Below are positions 1 through 8,900 of a DNA stretch of 50,453 bases, piece after piece (positions within the stretch are counted from its first letter, which is position 1; each line of letters starts with the position of its first letter). Origin of the DNA: Deltaproteobacteria bacterium CG03_land_8_20_14_0_80_45_14 (GTDB taxonomy: Bacteria > Desulfobacterota > BSN033 > UBA1163). A model generated the notes under the pieces. The model did no database searches, was not told the origin of the DNA, and saw nothing but the letters and a program-made list of their open reading frames with translations. The stretch covers positions 1 to 50,453 of the forward strand of contig PEUO01000232.1 in assembly GCA_002780715.1 (NCBI GenBank). Direction: 5' to 3'. The translations under genes and the position numbers were made by a program.

Positions 1-71
1 AGGATATAATTTTAAAAAATTTTTTAATTTATCCTCTTGACAGGGGCAATATAGGATGTCCCCAATTTCCG

Positions 72-431
72 TCACCACTCCCTGGGGCGATATTTGTGCC
101 AGTATTGCCTCAAATGCTCCAGGGCCGTTTGGGACAAAATGGAGTAACGATCCTTGCCTCCCTTGCCCTGACTGACCCTGACCATCATTCGTTTACTATC
201 GATATCGGTTAGCTTAAGGCTTGCTGTCTCGCTCGCTCTCAATCCCGAAGAATACGTCATCATCAGGATCGCCTTATGCTTGAGATTCTTCGTCACTAAA
301 AAGAGGGATTGTACCTCCGAAAGATCCAGAACCACCGGAAGTTTTCTCTTGGCTCGAGGAGACCTGATCTTCTCCACCGCCCATTCCCGTTTCAGCGTCG
401 TTCGGTATTCATAGGAAAGGGGACGTAGTTT
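72..431 (-). pseudogene. Tyrosine recombinase (phage integrase family) fragment
   Basis: The minus strand is open from an in-frame TAG at 432-434 down to a TGA at 72-74. The piece covers the end of the core-binding domain and the start of the catalytic domain of an XerC/XerD-like recombinase. SSGLRASE carries the first catalytic arginine, and ISQG/SQGKGGKDR-type sequence carries the beta-strand lysine region. The HxxR box and the tyrosine nucleophile are missing, because the frame ends at REW, just where family members usually read WLFPG. About 120 residues remain of a usual 290-320, so it cannot be active. A GTG at 375-377 could start a 101-residue peptide, but recombinase-like sequence continues upstream of it. 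It probably belonged to a decayed mobile element continuing left of the window. Confidence 0.75.
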
Positions 432-450
432 CTAAAACAACTTTAATTGG

Positions 451-514
451 AAATCCCCCTAAGTCCCACTTTGCCTGCCTCTGGCAGGATAAAAAGGTCA
501 AAGGGGGATTTTTT
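451..514. repeat. Hairpin repeat with AAATCCCCCT / AGGGGGATTT arms
   Basis: AAATCCCCCT at 451-460 faces AGGGGGATTT at 502-511, with a smaller nested hairpin (CCTGCC...GGCAGG) between. The outer arm motif recurs at 1431-1458 and 17423-17467, so this is one member of an intergenic palindrome family. A run of T follows the right arm, so it could also act as a plus-strand terminator. Confidence 0.6.
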
Positions 515-532
515 GTGAGGGCAAGGAATGAA

Positions 533-592
533 TTACCGAATCGTACCCAAATAATGAGCGATGAGCTGGCGTTCTCTGCTATGGCCCTGCAT
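533..592 (-). pseudogene. Duplicated 3' end of the fumarate reductase flavoprotein gene
   Basis: The minus strand reads 19 codons ending in RERQLIAHYLGTIR and a TAA. The intact flavoprotein gene at 1502-3175 ends REHQLTAHYLGTIR and TAA. The DNA of 533-560 matches 1502-1529 at 26 of 28 positions. Nothing upstream resembles the rest of the flavoprotein, so this is only a scrap of a paralogue or a duplicated target site. It lies on the far side of the toxin-antitoxin pair from the intact copy. Confidence 0.6.
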
Positions 593-605
593 ATTATGCC
601 CCTTC

Positions 606-634
606 TTGACAGACCCTATGCTATGATGTATATT
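606..634 (+). promoter_or_regulatory. Sigma-70 promoter of the toxin-antitoxin pair
   Basis: TTGACA at 606-611, a 17-base spacer and TATATT at 629-634 make a near-consensus promoter 35 bases before the antitoxin start codon. The Shine-Dalgarno sequence GAGGAG lies at 655-660. ATATT and AATAT half-sites around 630-651 could be part of an autoregulatory operator, but this is only a suggestion. Confidence 0.7.
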
Positions 635-668
635 GTGATGTAGTTAATATGCCAGAGGAGATAAAAAT

Positions 669-947
669 ATGCCTCGAATGGTTCGAAAGCAAGTTTATAT
701 TAAATCACGTCAGGAAACAAATCTAAAAAGGCAGGCAAGGGCTTTAGGTATTACGGAAGCAGAAGTCATTCGACGGGCCATTGATCGACAGATGATCTCT
801 GTTCGTTTGGGTTCCAAAGACAAAAAAGCATGGGAGAGGGAGAAAGCGTTCATTACTAAGCGTATGGCTAAGGGTCCTACCTTAGGAGGCCGTCAATGGA
901 GGCGTGAGGATGCTTATGAAGAAAGGCTGATGCGTTATGGCCGGTAG
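669..947 (+). CDS. Ribbon-helix-helix antitoxin
   Basis: This 92-residue basic protein has the layout of CopG/VapB-type antitoxins. An N-terminal beta strand (QVYIKSRQE) is followed by two helices, the second reading GITEAEVIRRAIDRQ, the usual pattern of a ribbon-helix-helix DNA-binding dimer. The C-terminal half is highly charged and would be the toxin-neutralising tail. It has its own promoter and a GAGGAG ribosome site eight bases before the ATG. Its stop codon overlaps the start of the PIN toxin gene by 11 bases, the normal antitoxin-first arrangement. Expected role: hold the toxin inactive and repress the shared promoter. The family is clear; the exact subfamily is not. Confidence 0.85.
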   Translation: MPRMVRKQVYIKSRQETNLKRQARALGITEAEVIRRAIDRQMISVRLGSKDKKAWEREKAFITKRMAKGPTLGGRQWRREDAYEERLMRYGR

Positions 948-1404
948 AATCCTGGTAGACACAAACATCCTGCTTTACGCTTATGACCGTGGAGAGACAG
1001 CCAAACAGCCCTTAGCTTTAACCTTATTGGACCGTTTGGTAGAACATGATCTGGGAGTTTTGACACCACAGGTTCTGGCCGAATTTTTCGTGAATGTGAC
1101 AAAGAAATTACGACCCCCGTTGACCATCGAAGAAGCCTATATCCGTATTCAGAATTATCTTTTATCGTGGGAGATATTAGATATCACCGGAGCGATTGTT
1201 CTGGAGGCTATCCGCGGGGCCCGTACCTATCATATGACTTATTGGGATGCACAGGTTTGGGCTTCAGCCAGACTGAACCAGATTCCTATCGTGCTCAGTG
1301 AGGATTTTGGGGATGGCGTGATGATCGAAGGTGTGAAATTTGTCAATCCATTTGGGAGTGATTTCAATCTGGAGGCATGGCTCCCTGGACCAAAACCATC
1401 ATAG
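937..1404 (+). CDS. PIN-domain toxin (VapC-like ribonuclease)
   Basis: This 155-residue single-domain PIN protein keeps all the acidic metal-binding positions of the family: LVDTNILLYAYD near residue 8, LAEFF near 48, MTYWDAQVWA near 99 and LSEDF near 118. Known VapC toxins cut tRNA or rRNA with Mg2+ and stop translation when the antitoxin is degraded. The ATG lies inside the end of the antitoxin gene, so the two are translationally coupled. The gene is intact and is followed directly by a strong terminator, so the pair is a self-contained cassette next to recombinase debris. The tail after residue 130 is slightly longer than in many VapC proteins. The RNA target cannot be read from the sequence. 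Confidence 0.88.
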   Translation: MAGRILVDTNILLYAYDRGETAKQPLALTLLDRLVEHDLGVLTPQVLAEFFVNVTKKLRPPLTIEEAYIRIQNYLLSWEILDITGAIVLEAIRGARTYHMTYWDAQVWASARLNQIPIVLSEDFGDGVMIEGVKFVNPFGSDFNLEAWLPGPKPS

Positions 1405-1429
1405 TCCTAACCATCTTTTAAAATCTCTT

Positions 1430-1461
1430 AAAGTCCCCCTTTCTCAAAGGGGGACTTTTTA
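1430..1461 (+). terminator. Rho-independent terminator after the toxin gene
   Basis: AAAGTCCCCCTTT (1430-1442) and AAAGGGGGACTTT (1446-1458) form a perfect 13-base stem with a three-base loop, followed by T-rich sequence on the plus strand. It ends the toxin-antitoxin transcript and may also act against the opposing operon ending at 1502. Confidence 0.85.
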
Positions 1462-1501
1462 TTTAATTTTTCTTCTTTTCTAAAGAGGGTGAAATGGAGG
1501 C

Positions 1502-3175
1502 TTACCGGATCGTCCCCAAATAATGAGCGGTCAACTGATGTTCCCGAACATTGGGATTGGAATAATCGGGAAGAAGCATTGGAGCGACTCGATCGGTGAT
1601 GATCCCCGCCTCTTCTAACTCCCTGTGATATCTTCGGACATGGTCCAGGTTCAATTTTCCATCTTTTGCCTTCTCTTTCGCATAGAGTGATGCACTCACT
1701 CCTGCAATCCTGCCGAAGACCGTGACATCAAGAAGGGAGTTTCCCATCAACCGGTTTTCACCGTGGACTCCACCCGAAACCTCGCCGGCAGCGAAAAATC
1801 CTGGGACGGATGTTTCACAACGGCTGTTATATTCCAAACCTCCGTTCTGGTAATGAAGGGTGGGATAAACCAGCATCGGCTCCTTTGAAATATCAATTCC
1901 AAATCGCTTAAACAAAATAAATTTGCCTGGAAATTCTCTTTTGACGGCGCCTTCTCCCATGAGAATCTCGATCATCGGGGAGTCCAACCAGATGCCTACC
2001 TTCCCGGCAGGCGTTGGGATCCCCTTTCCAATTTCAGTGCACTCTCGGATGAAGCAGGACGATTCTATATCTCTCGGTTCCCGTTCATTAACGAATTGCT
2101 CTCCTTCGATGTTGAGGACATTTGCCCCCGCCCCCCTCACCTTCTCTGTAATCAGAAGGCCTTCTGCCTGCTCTGGAAAGACTGCGCCAGTTGGATGATA
2201 CTGGACGGCATGGAGGAAACAGAGTTTCACCCCTGCCCGATAACCGAGGATGAGACCATCTCCAGTGGCGCCGTAATGATTGGTGGTCATGAATCCCTGC
2301 ATGTGAAGCCTTCCTGACCCTCCTGTAGCCAGGACCACTGCTTTCGCCTTGACCACGGAGTATTCCTCTGTTTCTAAATTATAAAGAACTGCCCCCGCGC
2401 AATGGCCATGTTCATTTAAGATCAACTCCACGGCGGGAGAAAATTCAAGCACCTTAATATGCTCTGCTCGATTTCTTGCCTCATCCCTTAAAGTCCTCAT
2501 AATCTCTGCCCCGGTAATATCGGCAGCGCAATGCATCCGTTTTCGGCATGTACCACCTCCATGAAGGGTCATTAATCTCCCTTCCGGCGACTTCGTAAAC
2601 ATGCATCCAAGATTTTCTAACCAGGCCACCACCTTTGGGGCCTCGGTGACAAGCGTATAAACCAGTTCTGGAGGATTTTTGAAGTGGCCTCCCCCTAAAA
2701 CATCGAGGTAATGGTAATAAGGGGAATCCTTTGTCCCTTTGGTGGCTGCTTGAATACCGCCCTCGGCCATCATCGTGTTGGCGTCTCCATGCCTCAATTT
2801 GGTAGCGATTAATACCTTAGCTCCATTTTCTTGAGCCGTTAAAGCCGCTGCTGTGCCCGCCCCTCCCCCACCGAGGATGAGGACATCCGTTTCATAAGTA
2901 ACTTTATTCAAATCAATGAAATCAGGGTTGACACGGCTCTTGGCTTCAAGAAGATCCACGATTTCCGGGGAGATGGCATAACCCTTACTGGGTCCTACAC
3001 GAATCTCTTTTCTCGAGCCTTCTTTGAAATCGGGATGATATTTTTTCAGCCGCTCCTCTCTTTCTTTCAAAGAAAGCAGGTGAAACTCTTCCCCTCTTCT
3101 CTTCTTTTCAATTCTGGCGGATCGTGTCGCCTCCACCTTCTTAATCAACTCTTTCAATTCTCTTGTATATGGCAT
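1502..3175 (-). CDS. tfrA: Soluble fumarate reductase / succinate dehydrogenase-type flavoprotein (TfrA-like)
   Basis: This 557-residue FAD protein belongs to the SdhA/FrdA/L-aspartate-oxidase family. The ADP-binding loop LILGGGGAGTAAALTA lies near residue 98. Active-site-region sequences are HGGGTCRKRMHCAADITG, the substrate arginine region TEKVRGAGA, and AAGEVSGGVHGENRLMG near the C-terminus. About 90 charged residues precede the Rossmann fold, longer than in membrane-bound SdhA. The start has a good site (GGAGGAATT-ATG). No membrane-anchor subunit is encoded nearby. Instead the next genes are an iron-sulfur subunit and Hdr/MvhD/FrhB proteins. This fits a cytoplasmic enzyme like methanogen thiol:fumarate reductase TfrA, reducing fumarate to succinate with electrons from the iron-sulfur partners. 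The direction and electron donor are inferred. It is the last gene of the minus-strand block. Confidence 0.85.
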   Translation of the reverse strand: MPYTRELKELIKKVEATRSARIEKKRRGEEFHLLSLKEREERLKKYHPDFKEGSRKEIRVGPSKGYAISPEIVDLLEAKSRVNPDFIDLNKVTYETDVLILGGGGAGTAAALTAQENGAKVLIATKLRHGDANTMMAEGGIQAATKGTKDSPYYHYLDVLGGGHFKNPPELVYTLVTEAPKVVAWLENLGCMFTKSPEGRLMTLHGGGTCRKRMHCAADITGAEIMRTLRDEARNRAEHIKVLEFSPAVELILNEHGHCAGAVLYNLETEEYSVVKAKAVVLATGGSGRLHMQGFMTTNHYGATGDGLILGYRAGVKLCFLHAVQYHPTGAVFPEQAEGLLITEKVRGAGANVLNIEGEQFVNEREPRDIESSCFIRECTEIGKGIPTPAGKVGIWLDSPMIEILMGEGAVKREFPGKFILFKRFGIDISKEPMLVYPTLHYQNGGLEYNSRCETSVPGFFAAGEVSGGVHGENRLMGNSLLDVTVFGRIAGVSASLYAKEKAKDGKLNLDHVRRYHRELEEAGIITDRVAPMLLPDYSNPNVREHQLTAHYLGTIR

Positions 3176-3189
3176 AATTCCTCCAACGC

Positions 3190-3284
3190 CCGCATAGAGC
3201 AGAGGGCATAGTGCATAGCGTTAAGAACAGGAATTTATCTTATTTATTTTTACCCCATGCTCCATGCTCTATGCGCCATGCGTT
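3190..3284. repeat. Imperfect short-unit repeats (TATGCGC-type)
   Basis: The gap between the two fumarate reductase subunit genes holds two runs of near-repeats. One, at 3190-3221, is built on CGCATAG/GGCATAG units and reads in the opposite sense to the one at 3255-3284, built on CATGCTC/TATGCGC units. The same low-complexity motif recurs in many other gaps of the window. Confidence 0.7.
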
Positions 3285-4025
3285 TTACAGGTGTGTTTTA
3301 TCTTTTGGCGTCCAATCTTCGTCAGCCTGCTCAGGCTCGATCTCCCTTTTATTATAAAGGTCCTTCAATGCCTCTTCATCCGTATCCATCAACCCCCTGA
3401 GCATCTGTTCATACTTTCCTTTCTCAACCGCCTTAACCATTGCCGCAAGGTGGTCGGCTTGGGGAGCAATGTATTTTCCATAGAGCCGCCTTCCTAAAAT
3501 CGCAATATTGTATTGGCAGATCTCGGCCGGACACCGGGCTGTGCAGAGACCGCACATCACACAGTCAAAGGAGAGCTCTGCCAACCGTGCCACATCCCCT
3601 CTCATAGCGGCTGCCATATAGTCCATGACCTCTATATCCATCGGGCAGGACTTGGTACAGGTATTACACTGCAGACACCGCAAGAGTTCAGGATAAGCCT
3701 TCACCAGCGTCTCGATGGTCGGTTTTATCTTCTCCATGTCATAGACGCCTTTAGTGGCTGGGAAAAATGGAATCTGTGTGAGATACATGTTGGGTTGAAC
3801 AACGGTCTGGCAGGCCAAACCTACCTCAATCTTGTAACTTCCTGGAAACCGGTAGACCGTTCCGCAGGCGCCGCATATCCCTCCCCTGCACCCACATCCC
3901 CGAATCAATTGATAACCAGCATATTCGAATGCTTTTTGAATAGTGAGGGAAGAAGGGACTTCATATCTCTTCCCCATGATAAAGATGGGAACCAGTTCTT
4001 CCTTTTTGACTTCTTCTGTGGGCAT
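3285..4025 (-). CDS. tfrB: Fumarate reductase iron-sulfur subunit (SdhB/TfrB N-terminal type)
   Basis: The protein has 246 residues. The N-terminal ferredoxin fold carries a [2Fe-2S] pattern, CGCRGGICGACG near residue 43 with a further Cys in LACQT near 72. The C-terminal half has two ferredoxin-like clusters: CLQCNTCTKSCP near residue 116 and CVMCGLCTARCP near 151. This is the layout of SdhB/FrdB. It differs from methanogen TfrB, which also carries a C-terminal HdrB-like CCG domain; here that domain is missing and separate HdrB proteins are encoded upstream. AGGAGG precedes the ATG. Expected role: pass electrons from the Hdr/MvhD chain to the flavoprotein encoded next. The acidic 90-residue tail ends without a membrane segment, which supports a soluble complex. 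Confidence 0.83.
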   Translation of the reverse strand: MPTEEVKKEELVPIFIMGKRYEVPSSLTIQKAFEYAGYQLIRGCGCRGGICGACGTVYRFPGSYKIEVGLACQTVVQPNMYLTQIPFFPATKGVYDMEKIKPTIETLVKAYPELLRCLQCNTCTKSCPMDIEVMDYMAAAMRGDVARLAELSFDCVMCGLCTARCPAEICQYNIAILGRRLYGKYIAPQADHLAAMVKAVEKGKYEQMLRGLMDTDEEALKDLYNKREIEPEQADEDWTPKDKTHL

Positions 4026-4059
4026 CGACGTCCTCCTAATTCATCAGCCCTGAAGGGCT

Positions 4060-4088
4060 GTAGGGAACGGTTTGAAACCGTTCCCTAC
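4060..4088. repeat. 29-bp perfect palindrome, copy 1
   Basis: A GTAGGGAACGGTTT arm faces its complement around one base. The same 29 bases occur exactly at 9017-9045. A second small palindrome (CAGCCCTGAAGGGCTG) touches it on the left. It lies between two operon genes and would form a hairpin in the transcript. Confidence 0.8.
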
Positions 4089-4089
4089 C

Positions 4090-4118
4090 CTATGCGCTAT
4101 GCGCTTTGCTCTATGCGA
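4090..4118. repeat. TATGCGC-type short-unit repeat
   Basis: Four imperfect copies of a TATGCGC/TTTGCTC unit directly follow the palindrome at 4060-4088 and run up to the end of the FrhB-like gene. Confidence 0.65.
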
Positions 4119-4123
4119 TTTTT

Positions 4124-5293
4124 TCATAGGGCTCCTGATTCAATCTTCAATTCATCTTCTTTGAAGCTTGCCACAGGGGGCACCTCTTCGACATTTCTCC
4201 CTGGAACATATTGGAACATTTTCTGTATCCTATCCCCCACACTCCGAAAGAGGGTGGCCACTGGCAACCGGCTCGGGCAGGCGCTGTCACAAAGTCCGCA
4301 TCCGATACAGGACGTCACCATATGGGACATCCGGATGAGATGGAAGATGAGAGTGTCGGGTGGCATTCGAATTCCACCCTTCCGATCCGCCCACCTTAGG
4401 AACTGATCTCCATCATGTTCAAAGACCGCCGTTCTGAAAACACACTCTTTACAATAACAAATCGGACAAGCCACCATGCAATTGTGGCATCGAACACAGG
4501 TAGAAAAACGGTCTAAAAAGGTTTGGAGATTCTTGACAACACCTTTAAATTCTTGAAAAAGGGCGTCTCGTTTCTTCGTCCTCTCAGCGATGACTTTGTT
4601 GACCACTTCGTTCCTTGATGCCGGTTCATTGTCTGCAAAAGAAAGAATGCCTTTTTCTTCGACCTCCTTTTCCAATTTATCCCCTATTTCGATGCCGATC
4701 TCTTGATCTGTCTTGTAGCCAAACAGTTTGATGATCACATCCGCCTGCGAAACTCGCAGAGTCGAGTCTACGACAGGATATTCACACATCTGACAAGCTG
4801 TCCGGAAGACGTACCCAGAGGGTGGGGGAATTTCACCTTTCTCCATACCTTTGAGGAACTCTTTTGTGAGCGACTCCCCTCCCTTTCCCTCCTGCGCCAT
4901 CTTTGCATAATCGGTCACTTCAAATGTTCCAGGACAATCGATGCCAATGACGTATAGGTTATCCAGCTTGACTTGGAGGAATTTTGCTAATTCGACAGCG
5001 GCCCGTATCTCACACGGTTTTAATATGGCAGCGACTTTTTTCCCAAGGTTTTTAACGGTGAGGTTGGAGATGACTCTCGCAGACTGAACTGGCATTGTGG
5101 GTGAAAGGACACACGCTCCATTCAATTTCTCTGGATCTCGGATGAGTGTCTGCACGAATCCATCCTGCGAAGGGAGGGCCTTAGGGATCACCATTGCCTC
5201 CACAACTCCCCTTTCTAAAAGAGATTTCAGAAAGCCAATAATGGCTTCCTCTATTCTTCCCTCTTTCACTTTAACCGCTGCCTTCTTCGCCAT
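4124..5293 (-). CDS. FrhB/FdhB-like iron-sulfur flavoprotein
   Basis: The 389-residue protein resembles the beta subunit of coenzyme F420 hydrogenase and F420-dependent formate dehydrogenase. The N-terminal half has the family blocks around LKPCEIRAAVEL (residues 90-101) and VIGIDCPGTFEV (114-126). The C-terminal part holds two cluster motifs, CVRCHNCMVACPICYCKEC and CIGCGLCDSACPSRLP. Related proteins bind FAD and exchange electrons with F420, NAD(P)H or ferredoxin; which applies here cannot be read from the sequence. Its place between MvhD and the fumarate reductase subunits suggests an electron entry or exit port of the Hdr complex. A possible ribosome site, AAGGAG, lies rather far (about 12 bases) before the ATG, so translation may be modest. 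Confidence 0.8.
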   Translation of the reverse strand: MAKKAAVKVKEGRIEEAIIGFLKSLLERGVVEAMVIPKALPSQDGFVQTLIRDPEKLNGACVLSPTMPVQSARVISNLTVKNLGKKVAAILKPCEIRAAVELAKFLQVKLDNLYVIGIDCPGTFEVTDYAKMAQEGKGGESLTKEFLKGMEKGEIPPPSGYVFRTACQMCEYPVVDSTLRVSQADVIIKLFGYKTDQEIGIEIGDKLEKEVEEKGILSFADNEPASRNEVVNKVIAERTKKRDALFQEFKGVVKNLQTFLDRFSTCVRCHNCMVACPICYCKECVFRTAVFEHDGDQFLRWADRKGGIRMPPDTLIFHLIRMSHMVTSCIGCGLCDSACPSRLPVATLFRSVGDRIQKMFQYVPGRNVEEVPPVASFKEDELKIESGAL

Positions 5294-5320
5294 GTTCAGT
5301 CATGCTCCTTTCATGCCCAA

Positions 5321-5386
5321 TCGCAGGCTTAAGCCTGCGGCTACATTTCCTTTACGCTATGCGCCATGCTCTATGCGCTATGCGTC
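5321..5386. repeat. Palindrome followed by TATGCGC-type repeat
   Basis: CGCAGGCTTAAGCCTGCG with a trailing GCTAC (5322-5344) belongs to the palindrome family ending in (G)TTAC/CTAC. It is followed at 5353-5386 by imperfect TATGCGC units. Both lie between the MvhD and FrhB-like genes. Confidence 0.65.
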
Positions 5387-5388
5387 TT

Positions 5389-5811
5389 TTAGGCATTCCA
5401 AAGTTGTTTCATCGGATTTGGACCCATCTTCTTTAATTCTTCTACCATCTTGGTCACCGTGTCTGCGAAGAGTTTTCCCTCACTTGCGCTGATCCATTTG
5501 AGCCAGACACGATTTTCTGTAAAACCCATTTGTTGAAGAATACCTTTTAGAATGGCTACCCTTCTCCGAGCTTTAAAATTTCCTGTCTGATAATGACAGT
5601 CTCCTGGATGGCATCCTCCGATCAACACGCCATCCGCTCCATCAATGAGGGCTTTCAGCACATAAATCGAGTCTACAGCTCCCGAGCACATCAAATGGAT
5701 AATGCGGATATTGGGAGGATATTGTTGCCGAGTGGTCCCCGCAAGATCGGCTCCGGTATAGGTGCACCAGTGGCATAAAAAGGCTACAATCCTCGGTTCA
5801 AATTCAGCCAT
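5389..5811 (-). CDS. mvhD: MvhD-type [2Fe-2S] electron-transfer subunit
   Basis: This 140-residue protein matches the MvhD family, which links hydrogenase or formate dehydrogenase to HdrA in electron-bifurcating complexes. Characteristic cysteines are seen in FLCHWCTYTGADLAG (residues 11-25), LMCSGAVDS near 41 and GGCHPGDCHYQTGN near 66-79. The start has a strong site (GGAGGTAAAAG-ATG). It lies directly downstream of the double HdrA, its expected binding partner. No hydrogenase large or small subunit is present in the window, so electrons probably come from another donor such as the FrhB-like protein. The length is normal and nothing is truncated. Confidence 0.92.
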   Translation of the reverse strand: MAEFEPRIVAFLCHWCTYTGADLAGTTRQQYPPNIRIIHLMCSGAVDSIYVLKALIDGADGVLIGGCHPGDCHYQTGNFKARRRVAILKGILQQMGFTENRVWLKWISASEGKLFADTVTKMVEELKKMGPNPMKQLWNA

Positions 5812-5834
5812 CTTTTACCTCCTTACTCACAGGC

Positions 5835-5947
5835 TCGCATAGCGCATAGCGCAAAGCGATACAATCTTTCCATCCCTAAAAAATTGACCTCTTGATAAAA
5901 TGCTTCCCAATTTTTAACGCTATGCGCCATGCTCTATGCGCTATGCG
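5835..5947. repeat. Two TATGCGC-type repeat runs in opposite sense
   Basis: One run (5835-5860) uses CGCATAG/CGCAAAG units and the other (5917-5947) uses CTATGCG/CCATGCT units, so they read in opposite directions across the gap between hdrA and mvhD. They could pair into a long imperfect stem in the operon transcript. Confidence 0.6.
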
Positions 5948-5958
5948 TGTCGTTGCAG

Positions 5959-8900
5959 TTAATCGATGACTGCATCCAGGGCAGCCAGATTCAAATCCTT
6001 TTCAAAGTTCCGTTGCTGAGAGGCTGCATTCCGACAAGCAATGACGCAGGAGCCGCAACCCTGGCAGAGGGACCCAATCACTTCAGCCTTACCCTCCTCC
6101 TCATTAAGGACCCTCGCCCCATAAGGACATACCGTCACACAGAGGCCACAACCACAGCAGAGTCTTTTAATCACATAAGCCAAATAAGCCTTTTCCTCGA
6201 CAGCTTCCTTGGACAAAAGCGAACCCGCCCTGGCAGCCGCTGCATTCCCCTGAGAGATTGCATCTTCAATAAAATTGGGCGAATGGCAAAGGCCGCAGAA
6301 GAATTTTCCACGGTCCACCGAATCAAGGGGAGCAGATTTTGGATTGGCTTCCATGAAAAAACCATCCGAATTGAAATCGACATCAAAGATCCTTGCCAAC
6401 TCCCGATGGTCATTCGGTTCAATTCCAGCGCTGAGGACAACGCGATCTGCTGAAAGAGTGACAGGACTATTCATTGCAGGATCGAGTAGGGAGACTTGAA
6501 GACTTCCACCCTGGAGGGAAACCTTCGGCTTATTCTCTAAATCATATCGAATAAAGATCACACCCTTCCCTCTCGCCTCGTGATAATAAGTTTCATAAAA
6601 TCCATAGGTCCTCACATCACGGTAAAGGACATAGATATTTATACGCGGGTCTTTTTCCTTTAACTTCAGAGCATTTTTCACTGCGTGGCTGCAACAGATG
6701 CGACTACAATAGGGGTGTTCCTCATCTCTGGAGCCTACGCATTGAATCATCACTACCGAATGAACATCCTTCAGCCTTTCATCGTTTAAATGGGCCATTT
6801 TCTCTAATTGTCTTTGCGTGATCACTCGGGAGTCTTCTCCATAGAGGTATCCCTTGGGAGTGATCTCCTTTCCGCCGGTGGCGAGGATCAGTGCCCCATG
6901 GTCAAGGCTCTTTTCTTCATTCTGATGGCGAATCTTTGTTCGGTAATGTCCATTCTTCTTTTCAAATCCAAGAACCTCCGCCCCGGAATAGAGATGGACG
7001 GATCCATTACTTTCTACCTGCTTGATGAGTTTATTCAAAAGGTCTTGAGGATTCGATCCCTTCAATGTATAGAAGGATTCCTTTAAGTTCCCTCCCAGTT
7101 CCTTCTCTTTTTCGATCAAATAAACCTCGTATCCCTGTGCTGCCAGTTGAAGAGATGCCGTCATGCCGGCGAGACCTCCACCTACCACCAATCCTTTTTT
7201 ATCGATCTTCTGTTTCCCTTTTCGAATAGGTTGAGATCGCTTCGCCCTCTCCACTGCCATCCTGATGAGAGCCATCGCCTTCTCTGTGGCTAATCTGGGA
7301 TAATCTAAATGGACGAAGGCACATTGTTCCCGTATATTGGCATATTCGATGAGGTATGGATTAAAACCCATTCCTTTAGCCATCTCTTCCATAGCGCCTC
7401 GAATCTCCCGATGGGAACAACCGGCGATGACGATCCGGTTGAGACCCTGTTCCCCGATTCTCTTTTTGATGAGATCTAAATCTTCTGGAAGGCAAGCCAA
7501 ACCAACCTCTTCAACATGTACAACTTCACTCAACAATTTTGTCTCTAAGATGATCTCGAAGAGAGAAAGGGTTTTCTTCAACTCCTCGCCACAATGGCAG
7601 AGGAAGACCCCTATTTTGGGAATCTCCTCACCTAAAGCCCCTTCTATTGGATACTCTTTGAGAGGTTGAGGAAGGCGATGGGGGATGAGAAAGGATGCAG
7701 CCGATGCCGCAGCGCTCGACCCTTCTACGACTGTCTCTGGAATGTCTCTGGGGCCCCGAAATGCCCCTCCTACGAAAATTCCGTTTACGGAGGTTTTTGA
7801 TGGATTAAATTCGTCCGTCTGGCAAAACCCCTGCTGATTCACCTGGACGCCCATTCTTTGGGCCAGATCCTTTATGGTCTGCGGGGGGGTGAACCCCAAA
7901 GAAAGGACGACGGCATCGAACTCTCTCTCTTCAAAAGTCCCGTCCTCTTTGACATAAGTGATTAGAAGATTTTTCGTCTGCTGAAGTTCTTTAATCGAAG
8001 AGATGGCGCTCCGGATATATTCAATCCCGTACTCTTTCTTCGCCCTCTCATAATAACGTTCATAATCTTTCCCCATTGGCCGGATATCCATGTAAAAGAA
8101 GGTAACTCCAAGACCGGGAGACCTTTCTTTTGCAATCATGGCCTGCTTGGTGGCATACATGCAGCAAATGGTCGAACAGTGATCCTGACCACAGGAGGGG
8201 TCCCTTGATCCCACGCACTGGATAAAGGCAATCTTCTCCATCTTTTTCCCATCGGAGACCCGGACCGGCAATCCCTGTGTCGGACTCGATGTGGAGAGCA
8301 ATCTCTCAAACTGGATGCTCGTCAACACATTCTCATATCGACCAAAACCATATTCTCCTTTCCTCCGGGCTTGAAAGGGCTCAAACCCAAATCCCAGGAG
8401 GATGGCTCCCACCTCAATTTTTTCTTCCTCCTCTTTCATATCGAGGTCGATCGCCCCTGGGCTGCAGACCTTTACACATTCTCCACATCGGGTGCAGGTT
8501 TTTGGATCAATCACTAAGCTGTGCGGGATGGCTTGAGGAAAGGGAAGGTAGATGGCCTTTCGTTTCTCCAAGCCACCGCCAAATTCTCTCTCCACTTCCA
8601 CGGGGCAAACCTTTATACAAGCCTCACAAAGGTTGCACCGTTTTGGATCAACGAAACGAGGTTTTCGGATGACAGAGACGTTAAAATCTCCCCCTCCTCC
8701 TTCAACCTTCATCACTTCTGAGTTAGGCAACAATTCAATATTATCATGAAGGTGACATTCATAAATCGGGCAGAAGGCAGGAGGCGTGGGGCTCATGAAA
8801 CAGACGCCACAGGAGTTGGTGGGAAAAGTCTTATCCAATAATGGAAAATACCCACCAATCGCTGGCCCCTGTTCTAAGAGGAAAACCTTTGTCCCCATCT

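Noticed and set aside
3513-4406. Plus-strand open frame of 297 codons opposite the iron-sulfur subunit gene
   Set aside because: It is the antisense shadow of two real genes with strong cysteine motifs and crosses the gap between them. It has no family motif and no ribosome site.
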